This document shows positions 31,007 through 37,964 of a DNA stretch of 40,404 nt, piece after piece. The stretch covers positions 1-40,404 of the forward strand of contig JAPLXU010000019.1 of NCBI GenBank assembly GCA_026395915.1, written 5' to 3'. Both the position numbers and the translations under genes were made by a program. The notes beneath the pieces are model-generated. The model saw only the letters and a program-made list of their open reading frames with translations. It did no database searches and was not told where the DNA came from. How positions within the stretch are numbered: the first letter of the stretch is position 1; each line of letters starts with the position of its first letter. This stretch comes from Candidatus Nomurabacteria bacterium (GTDB taxonomy: Bacteria > Patescibacteriota > Minisyncoccia > Phycocordibacterales > UBA9973).

Positions 31007-31378
31007 TTAAATTACTTCTTGCGCCAAGGAAATTATTTTCTGAAATCCTTTTTCAGCGAGCTCGCGTGGAATCGGTCCGAAAACACGGCCGGCTTTTGGA
31101 TCAAGCTTCCCTTTTTCGAGAAGCACAACGGCGTTGTCGTCGAAACGAATGTATGACCCATCTTTTCTTCTGTAAGCGTTCCTTACACGGACAATAACCG
31201 CCTGATGGACATCTTTCTTTTTAACCCCTTTTCTGGGAGTCGCAACCTTTACAGTAATGATGACTTGCTCGCCCAAAGAAGCGTATCTTTTTCTGGAAGA
31301 CCCCAAAACCTTGAACACCTTTCCGACGGTGCCTCCAGCGTTATCTGCTATTTTTACCCATGTTCCTGATTGAATCAT
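31007..31378 (-). CDS. rplN: 50S ribosomal protein uL14
   Basis: 123 aa. It starts MIQSGTWVKIADNAGG and has the L14 signature region VKVATPRKGVKKKDVHQAVIVRVR, RFDDNAVVLL and a final RELAEKGFQKIISLA. It forms the intersubunit bridge with bL19. Full length, in conserved order. Confidence 0.97.
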   Translation of the reverse strand: MIQSGTWVKIADNAGGTVGKVFKVLGSSRKRYASLGEQVIITVKVATPRKGVKKKDVHQAVIVRVRNAYRRKDGSYIRFDDNAVVLLEKGKLDPKAGRVFGPIPRELAEKGFQKIISLAQEVI

Positions 31379-31382
31379 AAAA

Positions 31383-31643
31383 TTATTTTACTACCTTGAA
31401 CCTCTTATCTTTTGAAATCGGTCTTGTTTCGACTATTTCCACATTGTCTCCGACTTTATATTTATTTTCCTCATCATGCGCTTTGTATTTCTTGCTCACT
31501 TTGTAAAACTTGCCATACAAAGGATGTTTGACGAATCTGGTAACAGAAACAACAACCGTTTTCTGCATTTTGTTCGAAACAACTACACCTTTTAAGATGT
31601 TGCCTCTGTTCGTTACTATTTCTTTTTCTGCTTTTGTTGTCAT
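31383..31643 (-). CDS. rpsQ: 30S ribosomal protein uS17
   Basis: 86 aa. An OB fold with [25 protein letters not shown] and [19 protein letters not shown]. It binds 16S rRNA early in assembly. It is 4 bp upstream of rplN on the same strand. Confidence 0.96.
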   Translation of the reverse strand: MTTKAEKEIVTNRGNILKGVVVSNKMQKTVVVSVTRFVKHPLYGKFYKVSKKYKAHDEENKYKVGDNVEIVETRPISKDKRFKVVK

Positions 31644-31645
31644 AA

Positions 31646-31843
31646 CTATTTATTATTGCTCTTATTTACTTCTGTTAAAATTCGAGCGACGTCTTTTCTT
31701 AAAGCCGAAAGCTCTTTGACGTTCTTTGACTTCGATCCTTCAGCCTTGAACTTTATCACTCTCGCATTTTCTCGTAAAATTGCAAGCTTTTTCAAAAGCT
31801 CGTCCTTTTTCATGTCTTTGAAATTTTCTTTCTTGTTCTTCAT
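31646..31843 (-). CDS. rpmC: 50S ribosomal protein uL29
   Basis: 65 aa. Two-helix protein: [22 protein letters not shown] and a C-terminal [12 protein letters not shown], the usual RxxIARxxT motif in modified form. It lies near the tunnel exit. Adjacent to rpsQ with a 2-bp gap. Confidence 0.93.
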   Translation of the reverse strand: MKNKKENFKDMKKDELLKKLAILRENARVIKFKAEGSKSKNVKELSALRKDVARILTEVNKSNNK

Positions 31844-31847
31844 ATAA

Positions 31848-32276
31848 TTATTGTTTATGCGCTCGAGAAATAATTCTCGCTTTGATCGGCAACTTGCTAC
31901 CAGCTTTTCGTAAGGCTTCGCGAGCTACAGCTTCTTCCGCGCCATCTACTTCAAAAATAATTCGTCCGGGAAAAACATCAAAACAATATCCCTGTGGATC
32001 TCCCTTTCCTTTTCCCATGCCCACTTCTGCCGCTTTCGCAGTATAAGGTCGGTCTGGGAAAATGCGAATCCAATACTTGCCGGTTTTAGTCAGTGTTCGA
32101 GCTATCACTTTTCTGGCAGCTTCGATTTGAATGGATTTCACACGCGCCTGAGTTTCAGATTTGAGACCGTAAGAACCAAAAGACAATTTTATTCCTCTGG
32201 TGTCTGGCGACATCTTTTTCGGATTGCTACGCATTGTGTGCCACTTTCTAAATTTTACTTTCTTTGGAGTCAACAT
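31848..32276 (-). CDS. rplP: 50S ribosomal protein uL16
   Basis: 142 aa. It starts MLTPKKVKFRKWH and has IEAARKVIARTL, WIRIFPDRPYTAKAAEVGMGKGKG and GRIIFEVDG. It organises the A-site region of the 50S subunit. The conserved arginine-containing loop (GDPQGYCFDVFPGR) shows Tyr-Cys-Phe where many bacteria have V-E-Y-W-V. Confidence 0.97.
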   Translation of the reverse strand: MLTPKKVKFRKWHTMRSNPKKMSPDTRGIKLSFGSYGLKSETQARVKSIQIEAARKVIARTLTKTGKYWIRIFPDRPYTAKAAEVGMGKGKGDPQGYCFDVFPGRIIFEVDGAEEAVAREALRKAGSKLPIKARIISRAHKQ

Positions 32277-32280
32277 AAAA

Positions 32281-32985
32281 TTAATCAGACTTTGTCTTAT
32301 TTTCTAATGTTTCATTTTTCTTTGCGTTTTTCTCGGCAAAAATTTTGCCACGATAGATCCATACCTTCACGCCGACAGTACCGTATGACAAAGTAGCGCG
32401 TTCGCGTTTGAAATCAATGTCCGCGCGGAAAGTCTGAAGCGGGATGCTTCCTCGCTTGAGCTCTTCCGTACGAGCAATGTCCGCCCCGCCCAACCTACCT
32501 GACAACACTACTCTCGCGCCTTCCACTCCACGCGCTGTCATGACTTTTTCGATAATTGTTTTTATAACTCGGCGATAAGGCAATCTCTTCTCCAATCCTT
32601 CGGCAATCATATAAGCAACGATAGCAGCATCAGCTTCCGGATTTGTCACTTCGATTATTTCAAGCTTGAAATCTTCCGGCCTTGGAATTTTCAGCTTGTC
32701 CATCTTTTTCAAAATATCTTCCTTGAGCTTTGTCGCGCCTTCGCCATTACGCCCGATGATAAGCCCAGGTCGGGAAGTTTTAATCATAAATCTGGTAGCT
32801 TTTCTGCTTCTCTCGATTTCGATTGTAGAAATATACATACCGCGCAATTTCTTTTCCAAATATTGGCGAATCAAAACATCCCCTCTCAAATAAGAGACAT
32901 ATTTTTTAGGATCGGCAAACCAGCGACTTTTCCAGTCTCGAAGTATTATCAACCTATGCGCGTATGGATGGACTATTTTTGACAT
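32281..32985 (-). CDS. rpsC: 30S ribosomal protein uS3
   Basis: 234 aa from MSKIVHPYAHRLI. The KH domain (RPGLIIGRNGEGATKLKEDI) is followed by the C-terminal domain (ARGVEGARVVLSGRLGGADIAR, LSYGTVGVKVWIYRG). A frame extending to 33060 is rejected because it runs into rplV and lacks the family start. The tail ends Lys/Glu-rich. The start is 1 bp after the rplV stop. Confidence 0.96.
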   Translation of the reverse strand: MSKIVHPYAHRLIILRDWKSRWFADPKKYVSYLRGDVLIRQYLEKKLRGMYISTIEIERSRKATRFMIKTSRPGLIIGRNGEGATKLKEDILKKMDKLKIPRPEDFKLEIIEVTNPEADAAIVAYMIAEGLEKRLPYRRVIKTIIEKVMTARGVEGARVVLSGRLGGADIARTEELKRGSIPLQTFRADIDFKRERATLSYGTVGVKVWIYRGKIFAEKNAKKNETLENKTKSD

Positions 32986-32986
32986 A

Positions 32987-33373
32987 TTATTTCTTGGCCT
33001 TGGCGACAGCTTTGGCTGGTTTCTGAACTTTCGACTTTTTGACTGCAACAACTTTTTCACCTAAAAGAATATTGAGGTGGCTGGTGCGCTTGTTTATCCT
33101 GTGTCCTGTGCCCATCGCTGCAGGCATCATTCTTTTCATTGTGATACCTTTGTCTACTCGCAATTCTTTTATAAACAAATTTTCCGCGTCTATTCCTGCA
33201 GTTTTTGCATTGGCAACTGCAGAAAGCAAAAGTTTTCTTATCGGCAACCCTGCTCGTTTCGGCAAGAAATCAAGTTCAGCTATCGCTTCAGCGACGCTTT
33301 TGCCTTTCACCAATCCGGCAACTAAACGAACTTTTCTCGGAGCCTGTCTGTAGTTTTTTAAAGATGCTTTCAT
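32987..33373 (-). CDS. rplV: 50S ribosomal protein uL22
   Basis: 128 aa. Body: NYRQAPRKVRLVAGLVKGKSV, LPIRKLLLSAVANAK and the beta-hairpin region KRMMPAAMGTGHRINKRTSH that lines the exit tunnel. It ends in an Ala/Lys-rich tail (about 20 residues) not seen in the standard protein. Confidence 0.96.
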   Translation of the reverse strand: MKASLKNYRQAPRKVRLVAGLVKGKSVAEAIAELDFLPKRAGLPIRKLLLSAVANAKTAGIDAENLFIKELRVDKGITMKRMMPAAMGTGHRINKRTSHLNILLGEKVVAVKKSKVQKPAKAVAKAKK

Positions 33374-33374
33374 A

Positions 33375-33728
33375 TTATTTTTTTACCGCTTTCGCGTCAG
33401 CAGCGGCCGCAGTCGCCCCTTTGGCGGCATTAATTTCGGCCTCTTGTTTCTTTTGTTCAAGTTCTTTCTGCATCTTTCCACCATGTTTCGTGAATTTCTT
33501 TGTTGGAGAAAATTCTCCCAATCTGTGCCCAACCATGTCTTCCGTGACAAGGACATCGACATGAACTTTGCCATTGTAAACGCCAAAAGTGAAACCGAGC
33601 ATCTCGGGAGAAATAACACAAGCTCTTTTCCATGTCTTTATGGTTTTTGTGTCGAGCGGGTTTTTGCCGGCAATCTTTTTGAGAAGCCTTTCGTCCACAT
33701 ATACGCCTTTTTTGATTGATCTTGTCAT
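33375..33728 (-). CDS. rpsS: 30S ribosomal protein uS19 with C-terminal tail
   Basis: 117 aa against ~92. The core is normal: MTRSIKKGVYVDERLLKKI, TWKRACVISPEMLGFTFGVYNGK and VTEDMVGHRLGEFSPTKKFTKH. An extra ~27-residue Gln/Glu/Ala/Lys-rich helical tail follows. It has its own promoter (33778-33805), with a 5'-terminal hairpin in the leader, so it begins the rpsS-to-rplE unit. Confidence 0.95.
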   Translation of the reverse strand: MTRSIKKGVYVDERLLKKIAGKNPLDTKTIKTWKRACVISPEMLGFTFGVYNGKVHVDVLVTEDMVGHRLGEFSPTKKFTKHGGKMQKELEQKKQEAEINAAKGATAAAADAKAVKK

Positions 33729-33750
33729 TTTGATTTAAAGCGAAGTATTA

Positions 33751-33770
33751 AAAATAGCTCCTAACGAGCT
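33751..33770 (-). promoter_or_regulatory. 5' leader hairpin of the rpsS unit
   Basis: AGCTC-GTTAG-GAGCT followed by ATTTTTAA, starting right at the predicted transcript start (~33771). It looks like a small attenuator or a 5'-end protector. Confidence 0.45.
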
Positions 33771-33777
33771 TGGTTTC

Positions 33778-33805
33778 ATATTAGCAAATATGAGTAAAAT
33801 GTCAA
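33778..33805 (-). promoter_or_regulatory. Promoter of the rpsS-to-rplE unit
   Basis: Minus strand: perfect TTGACA (33800-33805), 16-bp spacer, TAATAT (33778-33783). Confidence 0.7.
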
Positions 33806-33825
33806 ACTCTGTAAAATTAAAGCGA

Positions 33826-33851
33826 GGGGGCTGGTGCGATGACCAACCCCC
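33826..33851 (-). terminator. Terminator of the small basic gene
   Basis: Stem GGGGG-CTGGT / ACCA-A-CCCCC with loop GCGATG, 14 nt after the stop at 33866. The T-rich tract that follows on the minus strand is imperfect (TCGCTTTAATTTT). Confidence 0.65.
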
Positions 33852-33865
33852 AAGCAAATTCACTG

Positions 33866-34000
33866 CTACTCCTTGTCGTCGTCCTCTACCACATCAAGAA
33901 GAAGGTCTCTCTTGGCCTTCCTTCTCAGCCTTTGCCGCCTAATCACTTTCATCCTTCTTCTTGAGACCCCAACAGTATCAGTATTGCCTATGGTTGCCAT
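33866..34000 (-). CDS. Small basic protein between rplB and rpsS (possible bS22/AURKAIP1-like)
   Basis: 44 aa from the ATG at 34000. MATIGNTDTVGVSRRR is followed by an Arg/Lys helix (MKVIRRQRLRRKAKRD) and an acidic end (VVEDDDKE). The basic helix and its position among ribosomal genes recall the bS22/mS38 (AURKAIP1/COX24) type of ribosomal peptide, but the match is only by composition. It has its own promoter (34061-34089), a leader hairpin GTGGACT/AGTCCAC (34022-34038), a purine-rich AAGGAAAG as possible SD, and a terminator. The frame upstream of 34000 is leader. The expression signals support a real gene; its function is open. Confidence 0.5.
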   Translation of the reverse strand: MATIGNTDTVGVSRRRMKVIRRQRLRRKAKRDLLLDVVEDDDKE

Positions 34001-34060
34001 AATCTTTCGATCTTTCCTTCCGTGGACTAAAAGTCCACATTTGTTCATTTACCATTTATA

Positions 34061-34089
34061 TTTATACATCTTACAGAAAAATAATGCAA
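34061..34089 (-). promoter_or_regulatory. Promoter of the small basic gene
   Basis: Minus strand: TTGCAT (34084-34089), 17-bp spacer, TATAAA (34061-34066). It begins just after the rplB terminator. Confidence 0.6.
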
Positions 34090-34090
34090 C

Positions 34091-34122
34091 AAAAAAGCCC
34101 AGGGAATTTCCGAGCTTTTTTT
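34091..34122 (-). terminator. Terminator after rplB
   Basis: AAAAAAGC/GCTTTTTT outer stem with an inner GG/CC, ending in six T's on the minus strand, starting 6 nt after the rplB stop. It splits the S10 operon. Confidence 0.7.
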
Positions 34123-34127
34123 ATTAA

Positions 34128-34967
34128 TTATTTATTCTTTCCAGTTCTTCTTCGAGAAACAATGAAAACGTTTGAGTATCTCTTTGGACCACGAGTCTTT
34201 CTGCCACCTGTAACCTTGCCCCACATCGTTTTCGGACGTTTGGTTCCACGGCCTTGTCTGCCTTCTCCACCTCCGTATGGATGATCCACTGGGTTCATCG
34301 CTGTACCTCGGACTGTCGGTCTGATTCCTTTCCAACGAGTTCTTCCTGCTTTGCCCCAGTTTTCCAAATGATGCTCGTCGTTTGAAACGGTGCCAACACA
34401 AGCCCAACAATTCTCATTTATTTTTCGGACTTCTGTCGAAGGCATTTTGAGGTTCGTGTATCCGTCGGCGTTGGCAACAACTTGCGCAAAGATTCCAGCG
34501 GAACGGCCAATCTTTGCCCCGCCATTCGGTTGTATTTCAATATTGTAAACAAAAGTTCCAACTGGGATTTCCTTGAGCGGAAGTCTGTTCGCGAGAGTGA
34601 GTGGAGCTTTCGGAGATACAATGAAGGAATCTCCCGGCTTTGCGGACTTCGGCAAAATGACATATCTTTTTTCTCCGTCTTTGTAAACAGCGAGACCGAT
34701 AAAAGCAGAACGGTTTGGATCGTATTCAACAGATTTTATGATAGCTGGAATTTCTTTTTTGTCATATAAAAAGTCCACATCTCGATAAAGACGTTTGTGT
34801 CCTGCTCCTTTATGTCTTACGGTAATACGTCCGGCGCTGTTTCTCCCAACTCTGCGATAAAAACCGTGAGTGAGAGACTTCGTCGGTTCCGTGTGCGTCA
34901 AAAGTTCCCGATAAGGAACGTGGGTCATCTGTCTTCGTGATTTGCTTGTGGGTTTGTATGTTTTCAT
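34128..34967 (-). CDS. rplB: 50S ribosomal protein uL2
   Basis: 279 aa, full length. Family signatures: GRNSAGRITVRHKGAGHKR, FVYNIEIQPNGGAKIGRSAG and the C-terminal GTAMNPVDHPYGGGEGR with the peptidyl-transferase-proximal His. Its order after rplW is conserved, but it is followed by a terminator rather than rpsS. Confidence 0.98.
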   Translation of the reverse strand: MKTYKPTSKSRRQMTHVPYRELLTHTEPTKSLTHGFYRRVGRNSAGRITVRHKGAGHKRLYRDVDFLYDKKEIPAIIKSVEYDPNRSAFIGLAVYKDGEKRYVILPKSAKPGDSFIVSPKAPLTLANRLPLKEIPVGTFVYNIEIQPNGGAKIGRSAGIFAQVVANADGYTNLKMPSTEVRKINENCWACVGTVSNDEHHLENWGKAGRTRWKGIRPTVRGTAMNPVDHPYGGGEGRQGRGTKRPKTMWGKVTGGRKTRGPKRYSNVFIVSRRRTGKNK

Positions 34968-34973
34968 AAAAAA

Positions 34974-35243
34974 TTAAACGAATTCGATTTTATCTCCCTT
35001 TTTTAAATAAACTAAAGCCTTTCTGCCCCCGCCTCGTGTACCTTCCTTGCCTCTCGAAATAATTTTCTTTTTCGGCACTCTCAAGACGTTCACTTTCAAA
35101 GGCTTCACTTTATAGAGCAAAAAAATTGCTTTTTTTATTTCCGTTTTGTTCGCTCCGGAAGAGATATCAAAAGTGTAAATATTTTGTTCTTGCGCAAAAG
35201 AAGCTTTTTCGGTGATTCTTGGGTTTTTAATTATGTTTGTCAT
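34974..35243 (-). CDS. rplW: 50S ribosomal protein uL23
   Basis: 89 aa. PRITEKASFAQEQNIYTFDIS, GANKTEIKKAIFLLYKVKPLKVNVLRV and a basic GRKALVYLKKGDKIEFV end. It sits at the tunnel exit and docks SRP and trigger factor. A palindromic repeat separates it from rplD upstream. Confidence 0.96.
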   Translation of the reverse strand: MTNIIKNPRITEKASFAQEQNIYTFDISSGANKTEIKKAIFLLYKVKPLKVNVLRVPKKKIISRGKEGTRGGGRKALVYLKKGDKIEFV

Positions 35244-35261
35244 GTGATTTATTTACCCCCT

Positions 35262-35302
35262 CCTTACTCCTCCCCCTACATAGGGGGAGGCTGGGTAGGG
35301 GT
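35262..35302. repeat. Palindrome between rplD and rplW (family b-like)
   Basis: CCTCCCCCTA-CA-TAGGGGGAGG (10-bp arms) nested inside TACCCC...GGGGTA. The composition and CCTCCCC core resemble the palindromes beside the DUF559 gene and inside recG. Confidence 0.8.
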
Positions 35303-35303
35303 A

Positions 35304-35987
35304 CTACCCTCTTTGTTCTAAGAATTTTACACTTTCGACCGGATTTTCTATCAAAAGATATTTATAATTCAAAACATCAAATGGATTCAAGTTCTTAAGG
35401 AAAACTATTTCTAATTGCGGTATGTTTCTAAAACTTTTTTCTGTCTTTTCGTCTCGTCCGAAAAGCGCCGTAAGCACACGAGGCTTCTTTGAAGCGTCGG
35501 CAATTTTCCAACCGGAAACTTTTGCTAAACTTTCTGTAACTTTCGTGGCGTCTTTCGTTTTCATTGAAGTCATAGCAAGCGTTTCAACAAAAAGTATCTC
35601 TCCATCTTTTAATTTTTTTGAAAGAACAGAAAAGAGAGCCTGAGCGCGCATCGTTTTTGAAATTTTCCTCTTGTAATTTTTGTCGGAAAGAGGACCATGC
35701 GTCACGCCTCCACCAACCCAGATAGGGCTACGTGAAGATCCGTGTCTAGCTTGCCCAGTTCCCTTTTGTTTCCAAGGTTTCCTGCCTCCTCCTCGCACTT
35801 CTCCTCTGTCTTTAGTATCAGCAGTGCCAGCTCTTTTATTGCTCCTCATGCTCTGCACAACTTGATGAACCAAGTCGCTTCTCCATGTAGCTCCAAAAAC
35901 CTTTGCTGGAAGATCTATCGTTCCCGCTTCAGCTCCTTTCTGGCTGTATATTTTTGCTGATATTTTGCTTTGTATTTTTGCTTCCAT
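35304..35987 (-). CDS. rplD: 50S ribosomal protein uL4
   Basis: 227 aa from MEAKIQSK. QSMRSNKRAGTADTKDRGEVRGGGRKPWKQKGTGQARHGS is the tunnel-lining loop; SPIWVGGGVTHGP follows. It ends in the usual alpha/beta domain. A longer frame (36002) is rejected because it would start in the leader hairpin. It has a separate promoter (36029-36057) and a terminator-like leader hairpin (36001-36024) between the hicBA genes and this start. Confidence 0.96.
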   Translation of the reverse strand: MEAKIQSKISAKIYSQKGAEAGTIDLPAKVFGATWRSDLVHQVVQSMRSNKRAGTADTKDRGEVRGGGRKPWKQKGTGQARHGSSRSPIWVGGGVTHGPLSDKNYKRKISKTMRAQALFSVLSKKLKDGEILFVETLAMTSMKTKDATKVTESLAKVSGWKIADASKKPRVLTALFGRDEKTEKSFRNIPQLEIVFLKNLNPFDVLNYKYLLIENPVESVKFLEQRG

Positions 35988-36000
35988 GTTGATTTCTTTC

Positions 36001-36024
36001 AAAAAAGCCCCTTTCCAAGGGCTC
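36001..36024 (-). promoter_or_regulatory. Terminator-like hairpin in front of rplD
   Basis: AGCCC-TTGGAAAG-GGGCT followed by TTTTTTG on the minus strand, 13 nt before the rplD start. The predicted promoter start (~36022) coincides with its 5' arm. It may be an attenuator, or the terminator of transcripts reading in from hicA. Confidence 0.65.
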
Positions 36025-36028
36025 TTCT

Positions 36029-36057
36029 AATCTACTCTTTTTGTCGAAAATAGTCAA
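36029..36057 (-). promoter_or_regulatory. Promoter of rplD-rplW-rplB
   Basis: Minus strand: TTGACT (36052-36057), 17-bp spacer, TAGATT (36029-36034). Confidence 0.6.
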
Positions 36058-36066
36058 ATTTAAAAA

Positions 36067-36282
36067 TCACAAACTCTCTTCCTTGATTTCTGCGTCTTTC
36101 AAAATGTTCTTTAGAATTTTTGGATGAATAATCTTTGAAGCGTGATTTGGAATAGTAATACGCACTCCTTTTTCATTATAAAAGATCATATGGCTACCGC
36201 TTTGACGAGACAAAGAAAATCCTTTTGCTTCTATGATTTTCCTAATTTGACGAGCAGTGAAGCGCAAAGATTTGGGAGACAT
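36067..36282 (-). CDS. hicA: HicA-family toxin (mRNA interferase)
   Basis: 71 aa. Double-stranded-RNA-binding-like fold: TARQIRKIIEAKGFSLSRQSGSHMIF with the catalytic-type His in GSH, then RITIPNHASKIIHPKILKNIL. HicA cleaves mRNA and stops growth unless bound by HicB. It starts 1 bp after hicB, so the order is antitoxin then toxin. It lies inside the S10 operon between rplC and rplD. Confidence 0.9.
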   Translation of the reverse strand: MSPKSLRFTARQIRKIIEAKGFSLSRQSGSHMIFYNEKGVRITIPNHASKIIHPKILKNILKDAEIKEESL

Positions 36283-36283
36283 G

Positions 36284-36514
36284 TTAAGCTACAGCAATTT
36301 GAAAATTAGAAAGACTAAAAAATCTTTCTGGAGCATTTAATTTCTCTTTTTTTGCTATTCTATCAGCCAAGTGAAGTTTAATAGCGTCTTTGATATTTTT
36401 TACCACTTCTTCATAACTTTTGCCTTGTGTATAACATCCTTGCAAATCCAAACACTCGGCCACAAAGCCCTTGTTATCTTGCTCTATAATTACTGAAAAA
36501 TTTTGGATTTTCAT
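36284..36514 (-). CDS. hicB: HicB-family antitoxin
   Basis: 76 aa. FSVIIEQDNKGFVAECLDLQGCYTQGKSYEEVVKNIKDAI is the partial RNase-H-like HicB fold. No C-terminal HTH or ribbon-helix-helix is visible, so autoregulation may differ from longer HicBs. TATACT on minus (36521-36526) ends 6 nt before the ATG, predicting a leaderless bicistronic hicBA mRNA. Confidence 0.9.
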   Translation of the reverse strand: MKIQNFSVIIEQDNKGFVAECLDLQGCYTQGKSYEEVVKNIKDAIKLHLADRIAKKEKLNAPERFFSLSNFQIAVA

Positions 36515-36577
36515 GCTCCAAGTATATCACAACCTAAATATGGAGCAAATTTTGAGTTTGAACTTGTGTAGAAAAAC

Positions 36578-37288
36578 CTACCTTGTGAATTTAAAAGTGG
36601 AAACAATTTTTTCTATAATCGGATCTTCTACACCAAGAAGTCCATTTGAAGGTAAAGGGTTATAGTCCACACTAAAAGTTACCCCATTAGCATGATTACT
36701 ATTTAGGAATAAGTAATGACCGATATACATATGATCTTTTTGACCAATTTTTACAATGAATTTATCTCCGATTTTTGTTTCACTAAAATTTCCTTGTTCA
36801 TATTCATAACCTCCACCAAGATAAGAATCTAAGGAAGTTGAACCGTTTCCTTTCGCGTACACTCCAAGTATTGTGGTTCCAACATTATCCGCAGCACTAG
36901 AGTCACCATAAGCCCCGTCACCTCCTCCATCAATAAATTTTTTATACTCTTCAATTTTTGATGATTTAAAAAATCTTATAGATGTAACAAACTTTGATGG
37001 TTGTACATATGTCCAGTCTGTTGGGTACTTAAATTCAAATCCATATTCATTATTTGTATATGTTTTCCAGTTTGAGGTCGAAGAAGAGGATAGATCAAGC
37101 GTAACTGGTAAAGTTCGTGTATTCGTCTGTTGTTGGTTTTGGGTTGTTGTCTGTGTTGTCGTGTCCTCAGGTAAAACAGGCTCCCCCACTTTTTTATTAT
37201 TATAAATATATACACCACCTCCAATAACTAATACTGCGATAATAGCTATCAAAAGTGGAACAATGAAACCTTTTTGTGAATTTTTCAT
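36578..37288 (-). CDS. Membrane-anchored PsbP-like domain protein
   Basis: 236 aa from the ATG at 37288. One N-terminal transmembrane anchor (about 8-30), a Thr/Gln-rich linker (about 40-65), then an external domain starting NWKTYTNNEYGFEFKYPTDW and ending IIEKIVSTFKFTR, the pattern of PsbP-like domains common in CPR and Gram-positives. Role unknown. AAGGA sits 1-2 nt before the ATG, too close for a normal SD; TATATT lies 8 nt upstream. Between hicB and a second membrane protein. Confidence 0.65.
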   Translation of the reverse strand: MKNSQKGFIVPLLIAIIAVLVIGGGVYIYNNKKVGEPVLPEDTTTQTTTQNQQQTNTRTLPVTLDLSSSSTSNWKTYTNNEYGFEFKYPTDWTYVQPSKFVTSIRFFKSSKIEEYKKFIDGGGDGAYGDSSAADNVGTTILGVYAKGNGSTSLDSYLGGGYEYEQGNFSETKIGDKFIVKIGQKDHMYIGHYLFLNSNHANGVTFSVDYNPLPSNGLLGVEDPIIEKIVSTFKFTR

Positions 37289-37307
37289 ATCCTTTGAATA
37301 TAACATA

Positions 37308-37916
37308 TTAATTGGGTTCCCAACATTTTGCTCCGGGAGAAATTGAGCTGGGGCAAGGTACTTGATGTTTACCTTGCATCATTTGATTTTCTTCTGCCTG
37401 TAAATCTCTAGGTTTTGGAAAAAATGTCAGAAGAGAAGCATATGTAACACCAAAAGCAATCATCGTTAAAATTACTATTAGAAATATTCTGTTTCTTTTT
37501 GAGAATTTATTATACATCCAAGCAATAAAAACACCGACAAAAAACCAATAAATTGAAAGAGTAATAAAAAGCTGAATAAATAAATTAGCTTGATATCTAT
37601 TTTCTATTATTTTACTATTAGCTTTTTGGATATTTAGATTATTATCATCATTCGGAATTGAAGAGTAAGGCTGAATCTTATAAAAAGAAGAAACAATCAT
37701 ATTTATAGGACCTGAAATAAAAATTGCGGGTGTTCCTAGTAAAACATTAGGATAAGCAATACTTTCGAGATCACTGAAATCATGAGGATGTCTAATATCT
37801 GGATTCTTGTAGACAAAAGTAGAAATTAAGACATTAACCACAACAAGAATAATTCCAACAATTATTCCTGATTTTGACCAAAATTTTCTAGGTAAAGATG
37901 TGGATGAATTTTCCAT
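37308..37916 (-). CDS. Membrane protein, function unknown
   Basis: 202 aa with about four hydrophobic segments (17-37, about 60-75, 112-130, 143-165) and a Cys-containing C-terminal tail (CPSSISPGAKCW). I do not recognise the family. A TTTCAC-17-TATACT promoter ends 9 nt before the ATG, just after rplC. The next gene (PsbP-like) starts 19 bp downstream, so the two may be expressed together. Confidence 0.5.
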   Translation of the reverse strand: MENSSTSLPRKFWSKSGIIVGIILVVVNVLISTFVYKNPDIRHPHDFSDLESIAYPNVLLGTPAIFISGPINMIVSSFYKIQPYSSIPNDDNNLNIQKANSKIIENRYQANLFIQLFITLSIYWFFVGVFIAWMYNKFSKRNRIFLIVILTMIAFGVTYASLLTFFPKPRDLQAEENQMMQGKHQVPCPSSISPGAKCWEPN

Positions 37917-37964
37917 ATGCTTTTAAGTATACACTTGTATGAAAAAATGTGAAAGTTTACAAAT

